A model generated the notes under the pieces. It searched no databases. It was not told the DNA's origin and was given only the letters and a program-made list of their open reading frames with translations. A DNA stretch of 64,000 nt from assembly GCA_965203755.1 (NCBI GenBank), contig OZ241910.1:2356001-2420000 (forward strand), written 5' to 3'. Source of the stretch: UBA6055 sp965203755 (GTDB lineage: Bacteria > Chloroflexota > Anaerolineae > Aggregatilineales > Phototrophicaceae). Below are positions 33,872 to 42,822 of the stretch, piece by piece. The translations under genes were made by a program, and so were the position numbers. Each line of letters begins with the position of its first letter. Positions within the stretch are counted from its first letter, which is position 1.

Positions 33872-35130
33872 TGAAAGCCGATCTTGACCGCCTGATGCAG
33901 GCGCGGCAGCTGGACGGATTGATTGTCACTGGGGGCGAAGAGTTCAATACCGTCCGTCATTATCTGTGCCGCGGCGCCCAGATTACGCGCGGCTCCATTT
34001 TTAAGCTGCGCGGGCGGCGGCCGCTGCTGGTGTGCAATCGGATGGAGCTTGAAGAGGCGCAGAAAAGCGGTTTGTCGGTGCAGACCGATGCGGAGCTTGG
34101 CTATGATGACATTCTCAAGGCGGCCGAGGGCGATGCGGTCAAGGCGGCCGCCCGGCTCTGGACGAAAATCCTGGCGCGGCTGGGGCTGACCGCCGGGCGC
34201 ATCGGCTTGTACGGCGCCTGGCAGGTCAATAAGACCATCGCCCTGTACCGCGTTCTGCTGGCGGAGATGAATCAGTATGACTTTGTCGCCGAAGCCGCGC
34301 CGACTCTGTTTGATGAAGCCATGCTGACCAAAGATGAGGATGAAATCAGCCGCATCCAATCGGTGGCCAAGCGCGCGAATGCCGTTATGGAAATCGCTTG
34401 GGATTATATCGCCGGCTTGAAAGCGGATGGCGGCTTCCTGCTGGATGCGGACGGAAAACGGGTGACTGTCGGCGACATCAAGAGCCTGGCACGGCGGGAG
34501 TTGATGGCGCGCGGGCTGGAAGACACCGGCATGATTTTCGCGCCGGGGCGCGACGGCGGCTTTCCGCACAGCCGCGGCGAAGCCGAAATGCCGCTGCGAA
34601 CCGGTCAGGCGATTGTGTTTGACCTGTTCCCGCGCGAGCCGGGCGGCGGCTATCACCATGATATCACGCGGACCTGGTGTATCGCTTATGCGCCGGCGGA
34701 GGTGCGAAAGGTTTATGATACGGTGATGACCGCCTTTGACATATCGGTCGCGAGCTTTGGCATCGACAAGCCGACGCACTTGATGCAGGAGGCGGTTCTG
34801 GATTATTTTGAGGCTGAAGGCCATCCGACCACCCGCTCAAACCCGCGCACAATGGAAGGCTATGTGCACAGCCTTGGGCACGGCGTCGGCATCGACATCC
34901 ACGAGCATTTTTCCATCAGCCACCTGCGCCGCCGCGACCGTTTTCAGATCGGCAATGTCTTCTCGATTGAGCCTGGCTTGTATTATCCTGACCGTGGTTT
35001 TGGCATGCGGGTTGAAGATACTTTCATGGTTGACGCCAATGGCGAACTGGTCTCTCTGACCTCTTTTCGCAAAGATTTGGTGATACCGCTCAAAGAGTCA
35101 GATGAGATAGGCCATGAATGCCAGAAGTAA
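33871..35130 (+). CDS. M24 family metallopeptidase (Xaa-Pro dipeptidase-like)
   Basis: 419 aa. A creatinase-type N-terminal domain (residues ~1-150) leads to the pita-bread catalytic domain. The five metal ligands are visible in order: Asp in IVFDLFPRE, Asp in HHDITRTW, His in LGHGVGIDIHEH, Glu in SIEPGLYYPDRG and Glu in RVEDTFMVD. It should cleave X-Pro dipeptides or a related N-terminal substrate. The ATG overlaps the selA stop by one base and has AAGGAA upstream, so it is cotranscribed with selA; a functional link is not obvious. Confidence 0.9.
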   Translation: MKADLDRLMQARQLDGLIVTGGEEFNTVRHYLCRGAQITRGSIFKLRGRRPLLVCNRMELEEAQKSGLSVQTDAELGYDDILKAAEGDAVKAAARLWTKILARLGLTAGRIGLYGAWQVNKTIALYRVLLAEMNQYDFVAEAAPTLFDEAMLTKDEDEISRIQSVAKRANAVMEIAWDYIAGLKADGGFLLDADGKRVTVGDIKSLARRELMARGLEDTGMIFAPGRDGGFPHSRGEAEMPLRTGQAIVFDLFPREPGGGYHHDITRTWCIAYAPAEVRKVYDTVMTAFDISVASFGIDKPTHLMQEAVLDYFEAEGHPTTRSNPRTMEGYVHSLGHGVGIDIHEHFSISHLRRRDRFQIGNVFSIEPGLYYPDRGFGMRVEDTFMVDANGELVSLTSFRKDLVIPLKESDEIGHECQK

Positions 35131-35317
35131 CTATAATATAGCTGTGAACTTGACTGCTCCGAAGCATTGCTGGAACTGCATTGAGCGAACAGAAAGGGCG
35201 CGCTGCATGCGATGTGATGCGCCCATTGGCAGAAAATGCCGTATAATGAATAGACTAAGCTGTGATTTCAGGATAACGCGATGCCAGCGAAGACAGATGC
35301 CTTGTGCGATGACATAA
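35114..35317 (+). CDS. Possible zinc-ribbon micro-ORF (67 codons)
   Basis: Overlaps the end of the M24 gene and the start of the TPR gene. Residues ~19-34 read C-W-N-C then nine residues then C-M-R-C, the spacing of a zinc ribbon. Codon use is Arg/Cys-rich, unlike the neighbours, and there is no convincing start site. I regard it as a low-probability gene. Confidence 0.2.
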   Translation: MNARSNYNIAVNLTAPKHCWNCIERTERARCMRCDAPIGRKCRIMNRLSCDFRITRCQRRQMPCAMT

Positions 35318-36465
35318 ACGAATTGATGAAAACCGGGGTTTTCAGCGAAGTCGCTGACCGCTGCCATGTCGAGTTGACTATGGCGCGGCGCGAAAATCAT
35401 CACAGCATCGAGGTGGTGGCTTTATTGGGTTTGGCGCAGGCGCAGTGTTCGCTGGGGCATTTTGACTTTGCCCGCGATTATGTCAATCAGGCGATTGAAC
35501 TTGCCGAGCAGATCCATTCCACCAGCTTGATGGTGGATGCCTTGACGGTACGGGCGCGGGTTGCCCGCGAAGGATACTTCCAAACCAGCGAGGCTTTTGA
35601 CGATTATCACTTGGCTGTTGCTTACGCCTTTGAAGCCGGAGATATGCGCCGCTATGGTCAATCCCTTCTGGGGCTGGGCGAAATCGCCTCGCAGCCGCGG
35701 GATTCGAGCAAACACGCCTGGAAAGTCATTGATATTGCCCGTGAACTCAATGACGCCCAGCTGGAAGCCCGCGCCATCCTGCTGCTGTCGAACGCCTTGA
35801 TCCGCAAGGGCGATTACAGCAAGGCGAACGACGGTTTATTGGTCGCCCGGCAAAAAGCGCAGGCTGCCGAAGACCGCCTCTTGGAAAGCGCCGTTATCGG
35901 ACAGCAGGGCGTCGTGCTGGCTCAACGCGGCGACAGCTTTCAGAAAGGCATCGCCCAGCAGCTGACGGCCTTGGAAGTCGCCCGCGGCATGGAAGCGATT
36001 TTCCATGAATTTATGCGCCTGTACACCTTGGCTGTGACTATGCTTTCGGCGCATGATGCCGGCGAAGCGCGAAACTATTTTGACCAAATGCTGGCGCTTT
36101 CGCAGGATGTTCAGCACAAGCCTTACGAGATGTACACCTTGGGCATGCTTGGACAGTGGCAGGAAATGAATCAAAAGCCGGATATCGCCCTTTCTTATTA
36201 TCGCCAGGCCGCCGATATCGCCCGTGAAGTCAAGAACCCGGCTTATGAGGCGCGTTATCTGTACGCGCTGGGTTCGGTTGAGCAGTCGCGCCGCGATTTC
36301 GCCAGCGCCCGACAGCATTATAATGAAGCGCGGATGATCTACAGGTCTCTGGATGACAGACGCAATGCCACCCGCGTGAGCGCATCCATTGTCTACACCT
36401 ACCTGCTGGCTTTAGCCAGCCGCATCCTGAAGCTGATCGGTATTCAGTCCAGCAGTTCGGACTAA
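35281..36465 (+). CDS. TPR-repeat protein
   Basis: 394 aa, almost entirely alpha-helical. Successive TPR-like helix pairs run from residue ~40 to ~365: LLGLAQAQCSLGHFDFARDYVNQA, here cut to its first 20 as LLGLAQAQCSLGHFDFARDY; then LLLSNALIRKGDYSKANDG, LGQWQEMNQKPDIALSYYRQ-like and YALGSVEQSRRDFASARQHY. No catalytic domain or signal peptide is seen; the C-terminal ~20 residues are hydrophobic (YTYLLALASRILKLIGI). It may scaffold or regulate. It stands alone, with a TATAAT at 35242 as a possible -10. Confidence 0.8.
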   Translation: MPAKTDALCDDINELMKTGVFSEVADRCHVELTMARRENHHSIEVVALLGLAQAQCSLGHFDFARDYVNQAIELAEQIHSTSLMVDALTVRARVAREGYFQTSEAFDDYHLAVAYAFEAGDMRRYGQSLLGLGEIASQPRDSSKHAWKVIDIARELNDAQLEARAILLLSNALIRKGDYSKANDGLLVARQKAQAAEDRLLESAVIGQQGVVLAQRGDSFQKGIAQQLTALEVARGMEAIFHEFMRLYTLAVTMLSAHDAGEARNYFDQMLALSQDVQHKPYEMYTLGMLGQWQEMNQKPDIALSYYRQAADIAREVKNPAYEARYLYALGSVEQSRRDFASARQHYNEARMIYRSLDDRRNATRVSASIVYTYLLALASRILKLIGIQSSSSD

Positions 36466-36497
36466 CCCTTCTCGGCCTGCTTCAGCCCCAGATCCAG

Positions 36498-37016
36498 CTA
36501 GCCATCGAATGTCTGGCGGACAAGCTCGCCTTTGCGCCACAGTGATGTCAGGCGAATGGAGGGATAAAACACCAGCGGCGGCAGATCGCCGCGCGTGAAC
36601 CAGCCGACTGCATCGGCATCATCGCCGGCCAGGGGCTTGCCATTGATGATGGAAGCGCGGTAGGCAATCACAATGTCCGCCAGGCCGTGGTCGCGTTTGG
36701 GATAAACCGCCAATAATTCGTCAATTCTGATGTGCAGATGAGTTTCTTCCAGGGTCTCGCGGATGGCGGCATCTTCCGGCGCTTCGTCATAATCGACAAA
36801 GCCGGCCGGCAATGCCCATTTCCCTTTGCCCGGCTCCATCCGGCGCCGAATGAGCAAAACCTGCTGATTCTGTTCGATGAACACCACCACAGCCACTTTG
36901 GGGTCAAAGTAAATCGGCTGTTCGCAATCGGCGCAATAGGGACGAACGCGCCCGGTGTGAAGTTTTGAGATTAAGGGGCGGCCGCACATTGGACAATAAT
37001 TGGCGCTTCGCGTCAT
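36498..37016 (-). CDS. Zinc-ribbon NUDIX hydrolase
   Basis: 172 aa. An N-terminal four-Cys zinc ribbon (YCPMCGRPL ... PYCADCEQPIYFDP) is followed by a NUDIX domain whose box is intact: GFVDYDEAPEDAAIRETLEE. It hydrolyses a nucleoside diphosphate derivative; the ribbon and the FDPK context resemble NudC/ADP-ribose-type members. The start at 37016 has GGAGG five bases upstream; the longer frame to 37052 lacks this. The adjacent tRNA is divergent. Confidence 0.88.
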   Translation of the reverse strand: MTRSANYCPMCGRPLISKLHTGRVRPYCADCEQPIYFDPKVAVVVFIEQNQQVLLIRRRMEPGKGKWALPAGFVDYDEAPEDAAIRETLEETHLHIRIDELLAVYPKRDHGLADIVIAYRASIINGKPLAGDDADAVGWFTRGDLPPLVFYPSIRLTSLWRKGELVRQTFDG

Positions 37017-37073
37017 TTTAGCCTCCGTTTCGCCAGGAGATGCGGACATCATCCGAAGGCATCTGGTTTGCTA

Positions 37074-37102
37074 TTGACAATCCCGATTCACAGACGTAAA
37101 CT
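37074..37102 (+). promoter_or_regulatory. tRNA-Leu promoter
   Basis: TTGACA at 37074-37079 and TAAACT at 37097-37102 with a 17-base spacer, 12 bases before the mature tRNA end. Confidence 0.7.
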
Positions 37103-37114
37103 GTTTTCCCATCA

Positions 37115-37196
37115 GCCGGAGTGGCGGAATTGGCAGACGCGCACGACTCAAACTCGTGTACCTTCGGGTGTGTGGGTTCGACTCCCACCTCCGGCA
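37115..37196 (+). tRNA. tRNA-Leu (anticodon CAA)
   Basis: 82 nt type II tRNA. The acceptor stem GCCGGAG pairs with CTCCGGC (37189-37195) and A is the discriminator base. The anticodon stem CACGA/TCGTG closes a CTCAAAC loop, giving anticodon CAA (reads UUG). A long variable arm with a TTCG tetraloop and a GTGGG-TTCGACT-CCCAC T-arm are present. CCA is not encoded; GCTT follows. It lies between the NUDIX and adenosyltransferase genes. Confidence 0.95.
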
Positions 37197-37233
37197 GCTT
37201 CAGTCAATCAGCGGCGGCGCTTGATGCTTCCCG

Positions 37234-37782
37234 TTAAGAGCGCCGGCGCCATTTCGTCTCGGATTCGCCAGCTTGTTGGTTTTCAAAGCGCGCCAGCGTG
37301 AACAGCCAGTCTGAAAGCCGGTTGATATAAGCGATGATGCAGTCATTGATGTCGGCCTCTTGCCGCAATGCTGTGACAGCCCGTTCGGCGCGGCGGCAGA
37401 CCGTTCGCGCCAGGTGCAGCTGGGCGGCTGTGAATGTCCCGCCCGGCAGGATGAAATGTTTAAGGGGGGCTAGCTCGGCTGTCATCTGGTCAATGATATC
37501 TTCCAGCCATTTGACCTGACTTGGCTTGACCCGCGCCACCCAATCCGACTTGGCATCCAGCGGAGTCGCAAGGTCGGCGCCGAGATGAAACAGCTGCTGC
37601 TGAACTTCTTCCAGCCAGCGGTCGGTTTGCGGGCTTGGCTTGGCTGCGCGGACAACTCCCAGAATGGAATTCAGTTCGTCGACCGCGCCATAGGCTTCGA
37701 CGCGGCGATGATGCTTTGGGACGCGCCCGCCGCTGAATAAGGCTGTATCGCCTTGGTCGCCGGTTTTGGTATAGATTTTCAT
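37234..37782 (-). CDS. Cob(I)yrinic acid a,c-diamide adenosyltransferase (PduO type)
   Basis: 182 aa, all-alpha enzyme that attaches the adenosyl group to cobalamin. The ATP loop KIYTKTGDQGDTALFSGGRV, the VEAYGAVDELNSILG helix and the C-terminal cobalamin-site segments HLARTVCRRAERAV and YINRLSDWLFTLAR are intact. It makes the cofactor for B12 isomerases, none of which lie here. Its ATG overlaps the GT-C stop by four bases (ATGA), so it is translated after that gene. Confidence 0.92.
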   Translation of the reverse strand: MKIYTKTGDQGDTALFSGGRVPKHHRRVEAYGAVDELNSILGVVRAAKPSPQTDRWLEEVQQQLFHLGADLATPLDAKSDWVARVKPSQVKWLEDIIDQMTAELAPLKHFILPGGTFTAAQLHLARTVCRRAERAVTALRQEADINDCIIAYINRLSDWLFTLARFENQQAGESETKWRRRS

Positions 37783-39185
37783 GTTATCGCGCTTTCTATT
37801 GAAGGCGGTGACCGCCGCCAGCTGTCGATGAGCTTAACCGCCGCGACCGAAGCGAAGATAAGCAGGGGAACTTCAATCGGGAACAGATAGCGCGGCAATG
37901 CCAGCAGGAAAAAGTGAATCAAGACTGTATAAGCCGCAAATCCAGCCAATGGCAGGGTCATGCGCCAGGATCGCCGCGCCAGCCACATACCGGTCAGCCC
38001 AAGGACAATGGCGGCGTAATGAAATATCCAGACAGCGAATTTGACCGCGAAGCCCTCAATCTGCGTTAATTGAACAAAGCCGTTTATGGTTCGGTCGCTG
38101 TGCAGCCAATCCCGGGCTTTATCGCGAATGCTGACGCTGCCCAATGGCGTCGTGCCGTGCGGCTGAAGGACCGAAGCCGCCAATTCCTCAAAGCGGAGCC
38201 GGGCAAACCCGCCAAGGTCGCCGTCAATGCTTGCCGCGATCTGCTCGGCATAGGTCGCGGCGGCATGGTGAAATTTACAGTCAACCTCACATCCTTCGGG
38301 ACGCGCCGCATCTGTGTTTTCCAACAGCAGGGCATCATTGACCGCCGGTGAGCCATCGTTGGTGACCGCGGCGCGCCACAGCGCCGGCATAAACTGATCG
38401 CTCACGATAATAAAACGTCCCCACATCCCCAGACTGTAAATCGTCCAGGTGGAGGTCATGGCGGCGTAGACAAACAGCAGCAGCAGGCTCCTCCCAAGCC
38501 ATACCCCGGCTCTGCGGCGGTATCCGACCATGACCATGTGCATCGCGATGCCAATGGGAAAAAGCAGAAAAACGGCGCGGGTCAAAGTCGCCAGTCCGAA
38601 GGCCAGCCCGGTCAATGCAATCGCCGCCGCCGGCGACAATCGGTTAGGCGAAGCCGCTTTGTCAGCGTGAATCACATATTCGCCGTAAAGCCATAATCCG
38701 ATAACCGCGAAGAAGATATAGAACGTTTCAGTGGCGATATTGGCGGGCTCGATGATGAATGCGGGGTGAAATGCGATGAACGCCGCCGCGGCGATGCCGG
38801 CGCGGGAGTCGCCGGTGATGACCGTCCCCAGTCGGCAGGCTGGATAAGCGGTCGCGATCCCAATCATACATTGGACAAGGCGCATCATGACGATGGTCTC
38901 GCGTTCTGGCAGAAACTGCTGGAAGAGGCCGGCATACAGGATATAGAAGGGCGGAGTCGGTATGGCCGACAGGTAAAAGGCTATGCCGCGAATCCACCCA
39001 TGCTCTTGACCGCTAAAGAAACCCCAGCCGTTGGCGAGATACCAAGCGCTGTCGCCGCCGCTCCCGCCATAGAACAAATGCACAGTAGGCTGCGCCAAAG
39101 CATAGCCGAACCGCAGCAGCAGCCCGGCGATGAGGATGAACCACAGCCAGCGCGCATATCGTTTCTCGACGTGCATGGGACTCAT
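37779..39185 (-). CDS. GT-C (ArnT/PMT-like) membrane glycosyltransferase
   Basis: 468 aa with about 11 membrane helices. The first extracytoplasmic loop carries the GT-C acid pattern (GGSGGDSAWYLANGWGF). The family-type second loop is large (residues ~260-350). It probably moves a sugar from a polyprenyl phosphate to an acceptor outside the membrane. Starts at 39185 and 39176 are in frame. The overlap with the adenosyltransferase gene suggests cotranscription without a known functional link. Confidence 0.78.
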   Translation of the reverse strand: MSPMHVEKRYARWLWFILIAGLLLRFGYALAQPTVHLFYGGSGGDSAWYLANGWGFFSGQEHGWIRGIAFYLSAIPTPPFYILYAGLFQQFLPERETIVMMRLVQCMIGIATAYPACRLGTVITGDSRAGIAAAAFIAFHPAFIIEPANIATETFYIFFAVIGLWLYGEYVIHADKAASPNRLSPAAAIALTGLAFGLATLTRAVFLLFPIGIAMHMVMVGYRRRAGVWLGRSLLLLFVYAAMTSTWTIYSLGMWGRFIIVSDQFMPALWRAAVTNDGSPAVNDALLLENTDAARPEGCEVDCKFHHAAATYAEQIAASIDGDLGGFARLRFEELAASVLQPHGTTPLGSVSIRDKARDWLHSDRTINGFVQLTQIEGFAVKFAVWIFHYAAIVLGLTGMWLARRSWRMTLPLAGFAAYTVLIHFFLLALPRYLFPIEVPLLIFASVAAVKLIDSWRRSPPSIESAIT

Positions 39186-39319
39186 TTCGACTCTACCGGC
39201 AGCGACCCATACATGATAGTATTGGAGATGAGAAAAGGCAAGGCTGGCGCACAGGGCGCGGGATGCCTTATGGTCAAATGTACAGCCAGACGAGTCGCAT
39301 TCGAGGAGTGAACCCAGCC

Positions 39320-39685
39320 ATGCCGCAGTACGATTATCGCTGCAAGCATTGTCATCAGCGTTTTGCCTTGCTTTATAAGACCTATGCTGTCTACGACGCC
39401 GCCAGTCCGAAATGCCCTCACTGCGGCGGAACAGAACTGTCGCGGCTTATTACCCGCGTGGCGATTGCCAAGCCCAATCGAGACTATTCCAGAATGTCGT
39501 CGAATGAGATGCTGTCGGTGCTGGAAACCGGCGACGAGCATCAAGTAAATGAAATGTTCCAGCAGGTCGGCGGCGGTCATCCGGCGATGGCGGCGCCGGC
39601 GCATCAAATGAGCCGGGAATCGCTGAAGGAAGAGGACATCAGTCGCGCCGAAACCGACAAAAAACAAACTCCGGCCAAGCCTTAG
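39320..39685 (+). CDS. FmdB-family zinc-ribbon protein
   Basis: 121 aa. The N-terminal FmdB zinc ribbon (PQYDYRCKHCHQRFALL ... PKCPHCGG) is complete; the rest is a helical/disordered segment with Met/Gln/Lys richness and a basic tail. These small ribbons are putative regulators of unknown target. The start ATG at 39320 matches the family N-terminus (MPxYxYxCxxC); the upstream frame is not family-like. GAGGAG lies a little far (12 bases). Confidence 0.85.
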   Translation: MPQYDYRCKHCHQRFALLYKTYAVYDAASPKCPHCGGTELSRLITRVAIAKPNRDYSRMSSNEMLSVLETGDEHQVNEMFQQVGGGHPAMAAPAHQMSRESLKEEDISRAETDKKQTPAKP

Positions 39686-39738
39686 CATCGTTCCCGCTGT
39701 CCGAAAAACCGCGGCTGTTTATCCGCCGGCTGTTTGGG

Positions 39739-40020
39739 CTATAGATACCAATCGCGCAGCGCGTCGCGCACCTCGTCAATAATGGATTCCCAAGGAAATT
39801 CAGGAACGCGCGTAATCGTCAGACAATTTTCTGCAATAGTTAATTTTTGGATGCCATCAACAGCTGTGAACAGCATCTGCGCCACCGGCGAGCCGACTTC
39901 GCCTTCCTGCGGGGTGGCATAATGCTCTTCGCCCTCATCGGTCAGAATCTGATTGATGAATAAATCGACAGCCTCTGAATAATCGGTGAATTCAACGTCT
40001 ACAGTTACATATTCGGACAT
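39739..40020 (-). CDS. Stand-alone Nfu N-terminal-like domain protein
   Basis: 93 aa. The sequence follows the Nfu_N pattern: EVGSPVAQMLFTAVDGIQKL, ENCLTITRVPEFPW, then IIDEVRDALRDWYL. No cysteine pair of the NifU C-terminal cluster-binding domain is present. It may be a small accessory protein of Fe-S handling, but that is inference from the fold. It lies upstream of aguA on the same strand, convergent with the FmdB gene. Confidence 0.6.
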   Translation of the reverse strand: MSEYVTVDVEFTDYSEAVDLFINQILTDEGEEHYATPQEGEVGSPVAQMLFTAVDGIQKLTIAENCLTITRVPEFPWESIIDEVRDALRDWYL

Positions 40021-40062
40021 AATCTCACCCCGTTCAACAGTTCCTTAGACTCATTCCCGATT

Positions 40063-41169
40063 TTATGCCGGCGCTTGCGGGGCGGGCTGCTGCTGCGTAA
40101 TGCAGTGAATGTTTCCGCCGCCCAAAAGTATTTCGCGGGCATACAGACCGATGACCTCGTGATTTGGGAAGAGCGCCGCCAGTTTGTTCAGCGCATCGAT
40201 ATCGCGCCGATCATCGAATTGCGGCACGATAAGGCCGCCATTGGCAATATAAAAATTGATGTACGACCCCGCCAGCCGTTCGCCCTCCGGGCGCAGAAAC
40301 GCGGTATCCACCACATCCAGCCCCTGCGCCTCTTCGGCTGTCATCGTCATCGGCGTCGGCTGGTGGATTTTATGGATCTCCAGCGTCCGTCCCTGTGCAT
40401 CGGTCGCTGTCTGGAGGACTTCATGCGCTTGGGCGGAACGTTCGTATTGCGGGTCGGTCGGATCATCCGTCCAGGTCAAAGCCACGACGCCGGGGCGAAC
40501 AAAACAGCACAGATTGTCAATATGTCCGTCGGTTTCGTCTTCATAGACGCCGCGCGGCAGCCAGATGATTTTCTCGATGCCCAGATAATTTTGCAGCGCG
40601 TGTTCAATGTCGCTTCGGGATAAAGTCGGGTTGCGGTTAGGATGCAGCAGGCATTGTTCAATGGTGAGCAGGGTGCCTTGTCCATCAACATGAATCGCCC
40701 CGCCCTCCATCACCAAGGGGGCTTGATAGCGGTCAAGCGATTCGATTTCGAGCATTTTCAGGGCGACGAGATCATCTTTATCCCAAGGGAAGTACATCAT
40801 TTTATCCAGGCCGCCCCAGGCATTGAAACGCCAATCGATGCCGCGCACATCGCCCTGGTCATTGACGACGAAAGTCGCGCCGCAGTCGCGCATCCAAGCG
40901 TCATTATTGGAAAGCTCGACCACCCGAACCGGCGGCGGCAGCATCGCCCGCGCATTTTCATATTGATCAGGGTTGACCCCCATCGTCACGGCTTCAAACC
41001 GCGCGATGGCGGCCGCGGCTTCGACAAATGCCCGCTGCGCCGGCTTGCCGCCATCGCGCCAGGTATCGGGACGCTGCGGCCAGAGCATCCAGCAGCCGGC
41101 GTGCCATTCCCATTCGGCCGGCATCCGAAAGCCATCGGCGCGCGGCTTTGAATGAATTAATCTTGACAT
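40063..41169 (-). CDS. aguA: Agmatine deiminase
   Basis: 368 aa, pentein-fold enzyme that converts agmatine to N-carbamoylputrescine plus ammonia. The MPAEWEWHAGCWMLWPQRPD start, the NDAWMRDCGATFVV block, the GVYEDETDGHIDNLCCFV catalytic His region and the nucleophile Cys in GGGNIHCITQQ are all present. Full length. The ATG follows GGAG at seven bases. No N-carbamoylputrescine amidase gene is in the window. Confidence 0.94.
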   Translation of the reverse strand: MSRLIHSKPRADGFRMPAEWEWHAGCWMLWPQRPDTWRDGGKPAQRAFVEAAAAIARFEAVTMGVNPDQYENARAMLPPPVRVVELSNNDAWMRDCGATFVVNDQGDVRGIDWRFNAWGGLDKMMYFPWDKDDLVALKMLEIESLDRYQAPLVMEGGAIHVDGQGTLLTIEQCLLHPNRNPTLSRSDIEHALQNYLGIEKIIWLPRGVYEDETDGHIDNLCCFVRPGVVALTWTDDPTDPQYERSAQAHEVLQTATDAQGRTLEIHKIHQPTPMTMTAEEAQGLDVVDTAFLRPEGERLAGSYINFYIANGGLIVPQFDDRRDIDALNKLAALFPNHEVIGLYAREILLGGGNIHCITQQQPAPQAPA

Positions 41170-41339
41170 GGCGCGTCTCCGTTTCGCCAGACCTTTGATT
41201 TGGAATGGATATTATGCCTTGCCGCGCCGATTCAGTGACAGGCTGAATCTGAACGCAAAAAGGGAAATGCTGGCACAGTCATAGTACAATAATCAGTTGG
41301 GCATTGCCTTTAGATCAGACAGATGGCTGGGATGATTTT

Positions 41340-42734
41340 ATGGACCTTCGCGCGATCTCACCTTTGGACGGACGCTATGGCGGCAAAACAAAACCACTGC
41401 GAGAAACGGTTTCGGAATGGGCTTTGATGAAGTACCGCGTCATGGTTGAACTGCGCTGGTTAATCATGATGTCCGAACGCGGGGATATCGCTCATGTGCG
41501 CCAGTTTGAAGCCGGCGAGATTCATTTTCTCAAGACGCTGGTGGATGATTTTGATGATGAATCCGCCGCCCGAATCAAGTCCATTGAAGCGGCGGTGAAT
41601 CACGACGTCAAGGCAGTTGAGTATTACATCAAGGGCTGTCTGGCGCATACGAGTTTGGCCGATGTCAGCGAGTCGGTTCATTTTGCCTGTACTTCCGCCG
41701 ACATCAACAATTTAGCCTATGCGATGATGTTTCGCGATGCCATGCGAAACCTTTGGCAGCCGCGGGCGAATGCGCTGCTGAACCAACTGGAGTCGCTGGC
41801 GCAATCGCTGGCTGATGTCCCCATGCTCGCCCGCACGCATGGACAGCCGGCTGCGCCGACAACCATGGGCAAAGAGCTTGCTGTCTTTGTTTATCGCCTG
41901 CGCCGACAGCTGAGCCAGATTGAATCGCAGGAGTATCTAGGGAAGTTCAATGGCGCCGCCGGCGCTTATAATGCCCATCGGGTGGCTTATCCCGATGTGA
42001 ATTGGCATAAGCTGTCACAGCGGTTTGTGCAGGCTCTGGGCTTGTCGCACAATCCCGTCACCACCCAAATCGAATCCCATGATTATCTCGCCGAACTAGC
42101 GCATGGGCTGATGCGCTTTCATACGATTCTGCTGGATTACTGCCGTGACATGTGGACTTATATTTCGCTTGGATACTTTAAGCAAAGGCATACGGCCGGC
42201 GAAGTGGGCTCGTCGACAATGCCGCATAAAATCAATCCGATTGATTTCGAAAATGCTGAAGCCAACCTCGGCATCAGCAGCGCCAATTTGGCGCATCTGG
42301 CGGCCAAGCTGCCGATTTCCCGTCTCCAGCGCGACTTGAGCGATTCGTCGGCGCTCCGCAATTATGGCGCCGGCATCGGACACAGCTTCCTGGCTTTGGA
42401 TTCTGTGCGGCGCGGCATGGGCAAGGTGGATGCGAGCCAACAGGCAATGCAGGCGGATTTGGACAATGCCTGGGAAGTGCTGGGCGAAGCCGTGCAGACC
42501 ATGATGCGGAAGCATCATATTCCCCAAGCCTACGAAAGGCTGCGGACATTGACCCGCGGCGCCCGAATAACCCAAACCACGCTGCATGATTTCATCCGTT
42601 CACTGGAGATCCCGCAAGACGAAAAGGAGCGCCTGCTGCGACTCGCGCCCGCCAGATATATCGGATATGCCCAAGAACTGGTCTTGCCGCCGCGCGGTGC
42701 CGCATCCGAAAGCGAGCCTTCCGCGCCAGAGTGA
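41340..42734 (+). CDS. purB: Adenylosuccinate lyase (PurB, E. coli type)
   Basis: 464 aa, fumarase/aspartase superfamily. It cleaves SAICAR and adenylosuccinate in purine synthesis. The start AISPLDGRYGGKTKPL is typical of the E. coli-type enzyme. Signature loops are CTSADINNLAYAMM, the ARTHGQPAAPTTMG catalytic block and SSTMPHKINPIDFENAEAN with the flexible loop. I chose ATG 41340 because it fits the family N-terminus; the longer frame starts at a TTG at 41304. Alone, with no other pur gene nearby. Confidence 0.94.
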   Translation: MDLRAISPLDGRYGGKTKPLRETVSEWALMKYRVMVELRWLIMMSERGDIAHVRQFEAGEIHFLKTLVDDFDDESAARIKSIEAAVNHDVKAVEYYIKGCLAHTSLADVSESVHFACTSADINNLAYAMMFRDAMRNLWQPRANALLNQLESLAQSLADVPMLARTHGQPAAPTTMGKELAVFVYRLRRQLSQIESQEYLGKFNGAAGAYNAHRVAYPDVNWHKLSQRFVQALGLSHNPVTTQIESHDYLAELAHGLMRFHTILLDYCRDMWTYISLGYFKQRHTAGEVGSSTMPHKINPIDFENAEANLGISSANLAHLAAKLPISRLQRDLSDSSALRNYGAGIGHSFLALDSVRRGMGKVDASQQAMQADLDNAWEVLGEAVQTMMRKHHIPQAYERLRTLTRGARITQTTLHDFIRSLEIPQDEKERLLRLAPARYIGYAQELVLPPRGAASESEPSAPE

Positions 42735-42765
42735 TTGGTTTGCCTTTCCCTTGCCGTTAATATGA

Positions 42766-42774
42766 TGTTATGAT
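42766..42774 (+). promoter_or_regulatory. Extended -10 promoter of iolDE
   Basis: TGTTATGAT, a TGn-extended -10, lies 48 bases before the iolD ATG. No clear -35. Confidence 0.5.
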
Positions 42775-42822
42775 AATTCATTAAGGAATAACATCTATTT
42801 TTGATATCAGGAGTTGGTTGAA

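Noticed and set aside
33508..34824. 438-codon minus frame across selA and the M24 gene
   Set aside because: It is an antisense shadow spanning two well-supported genes.
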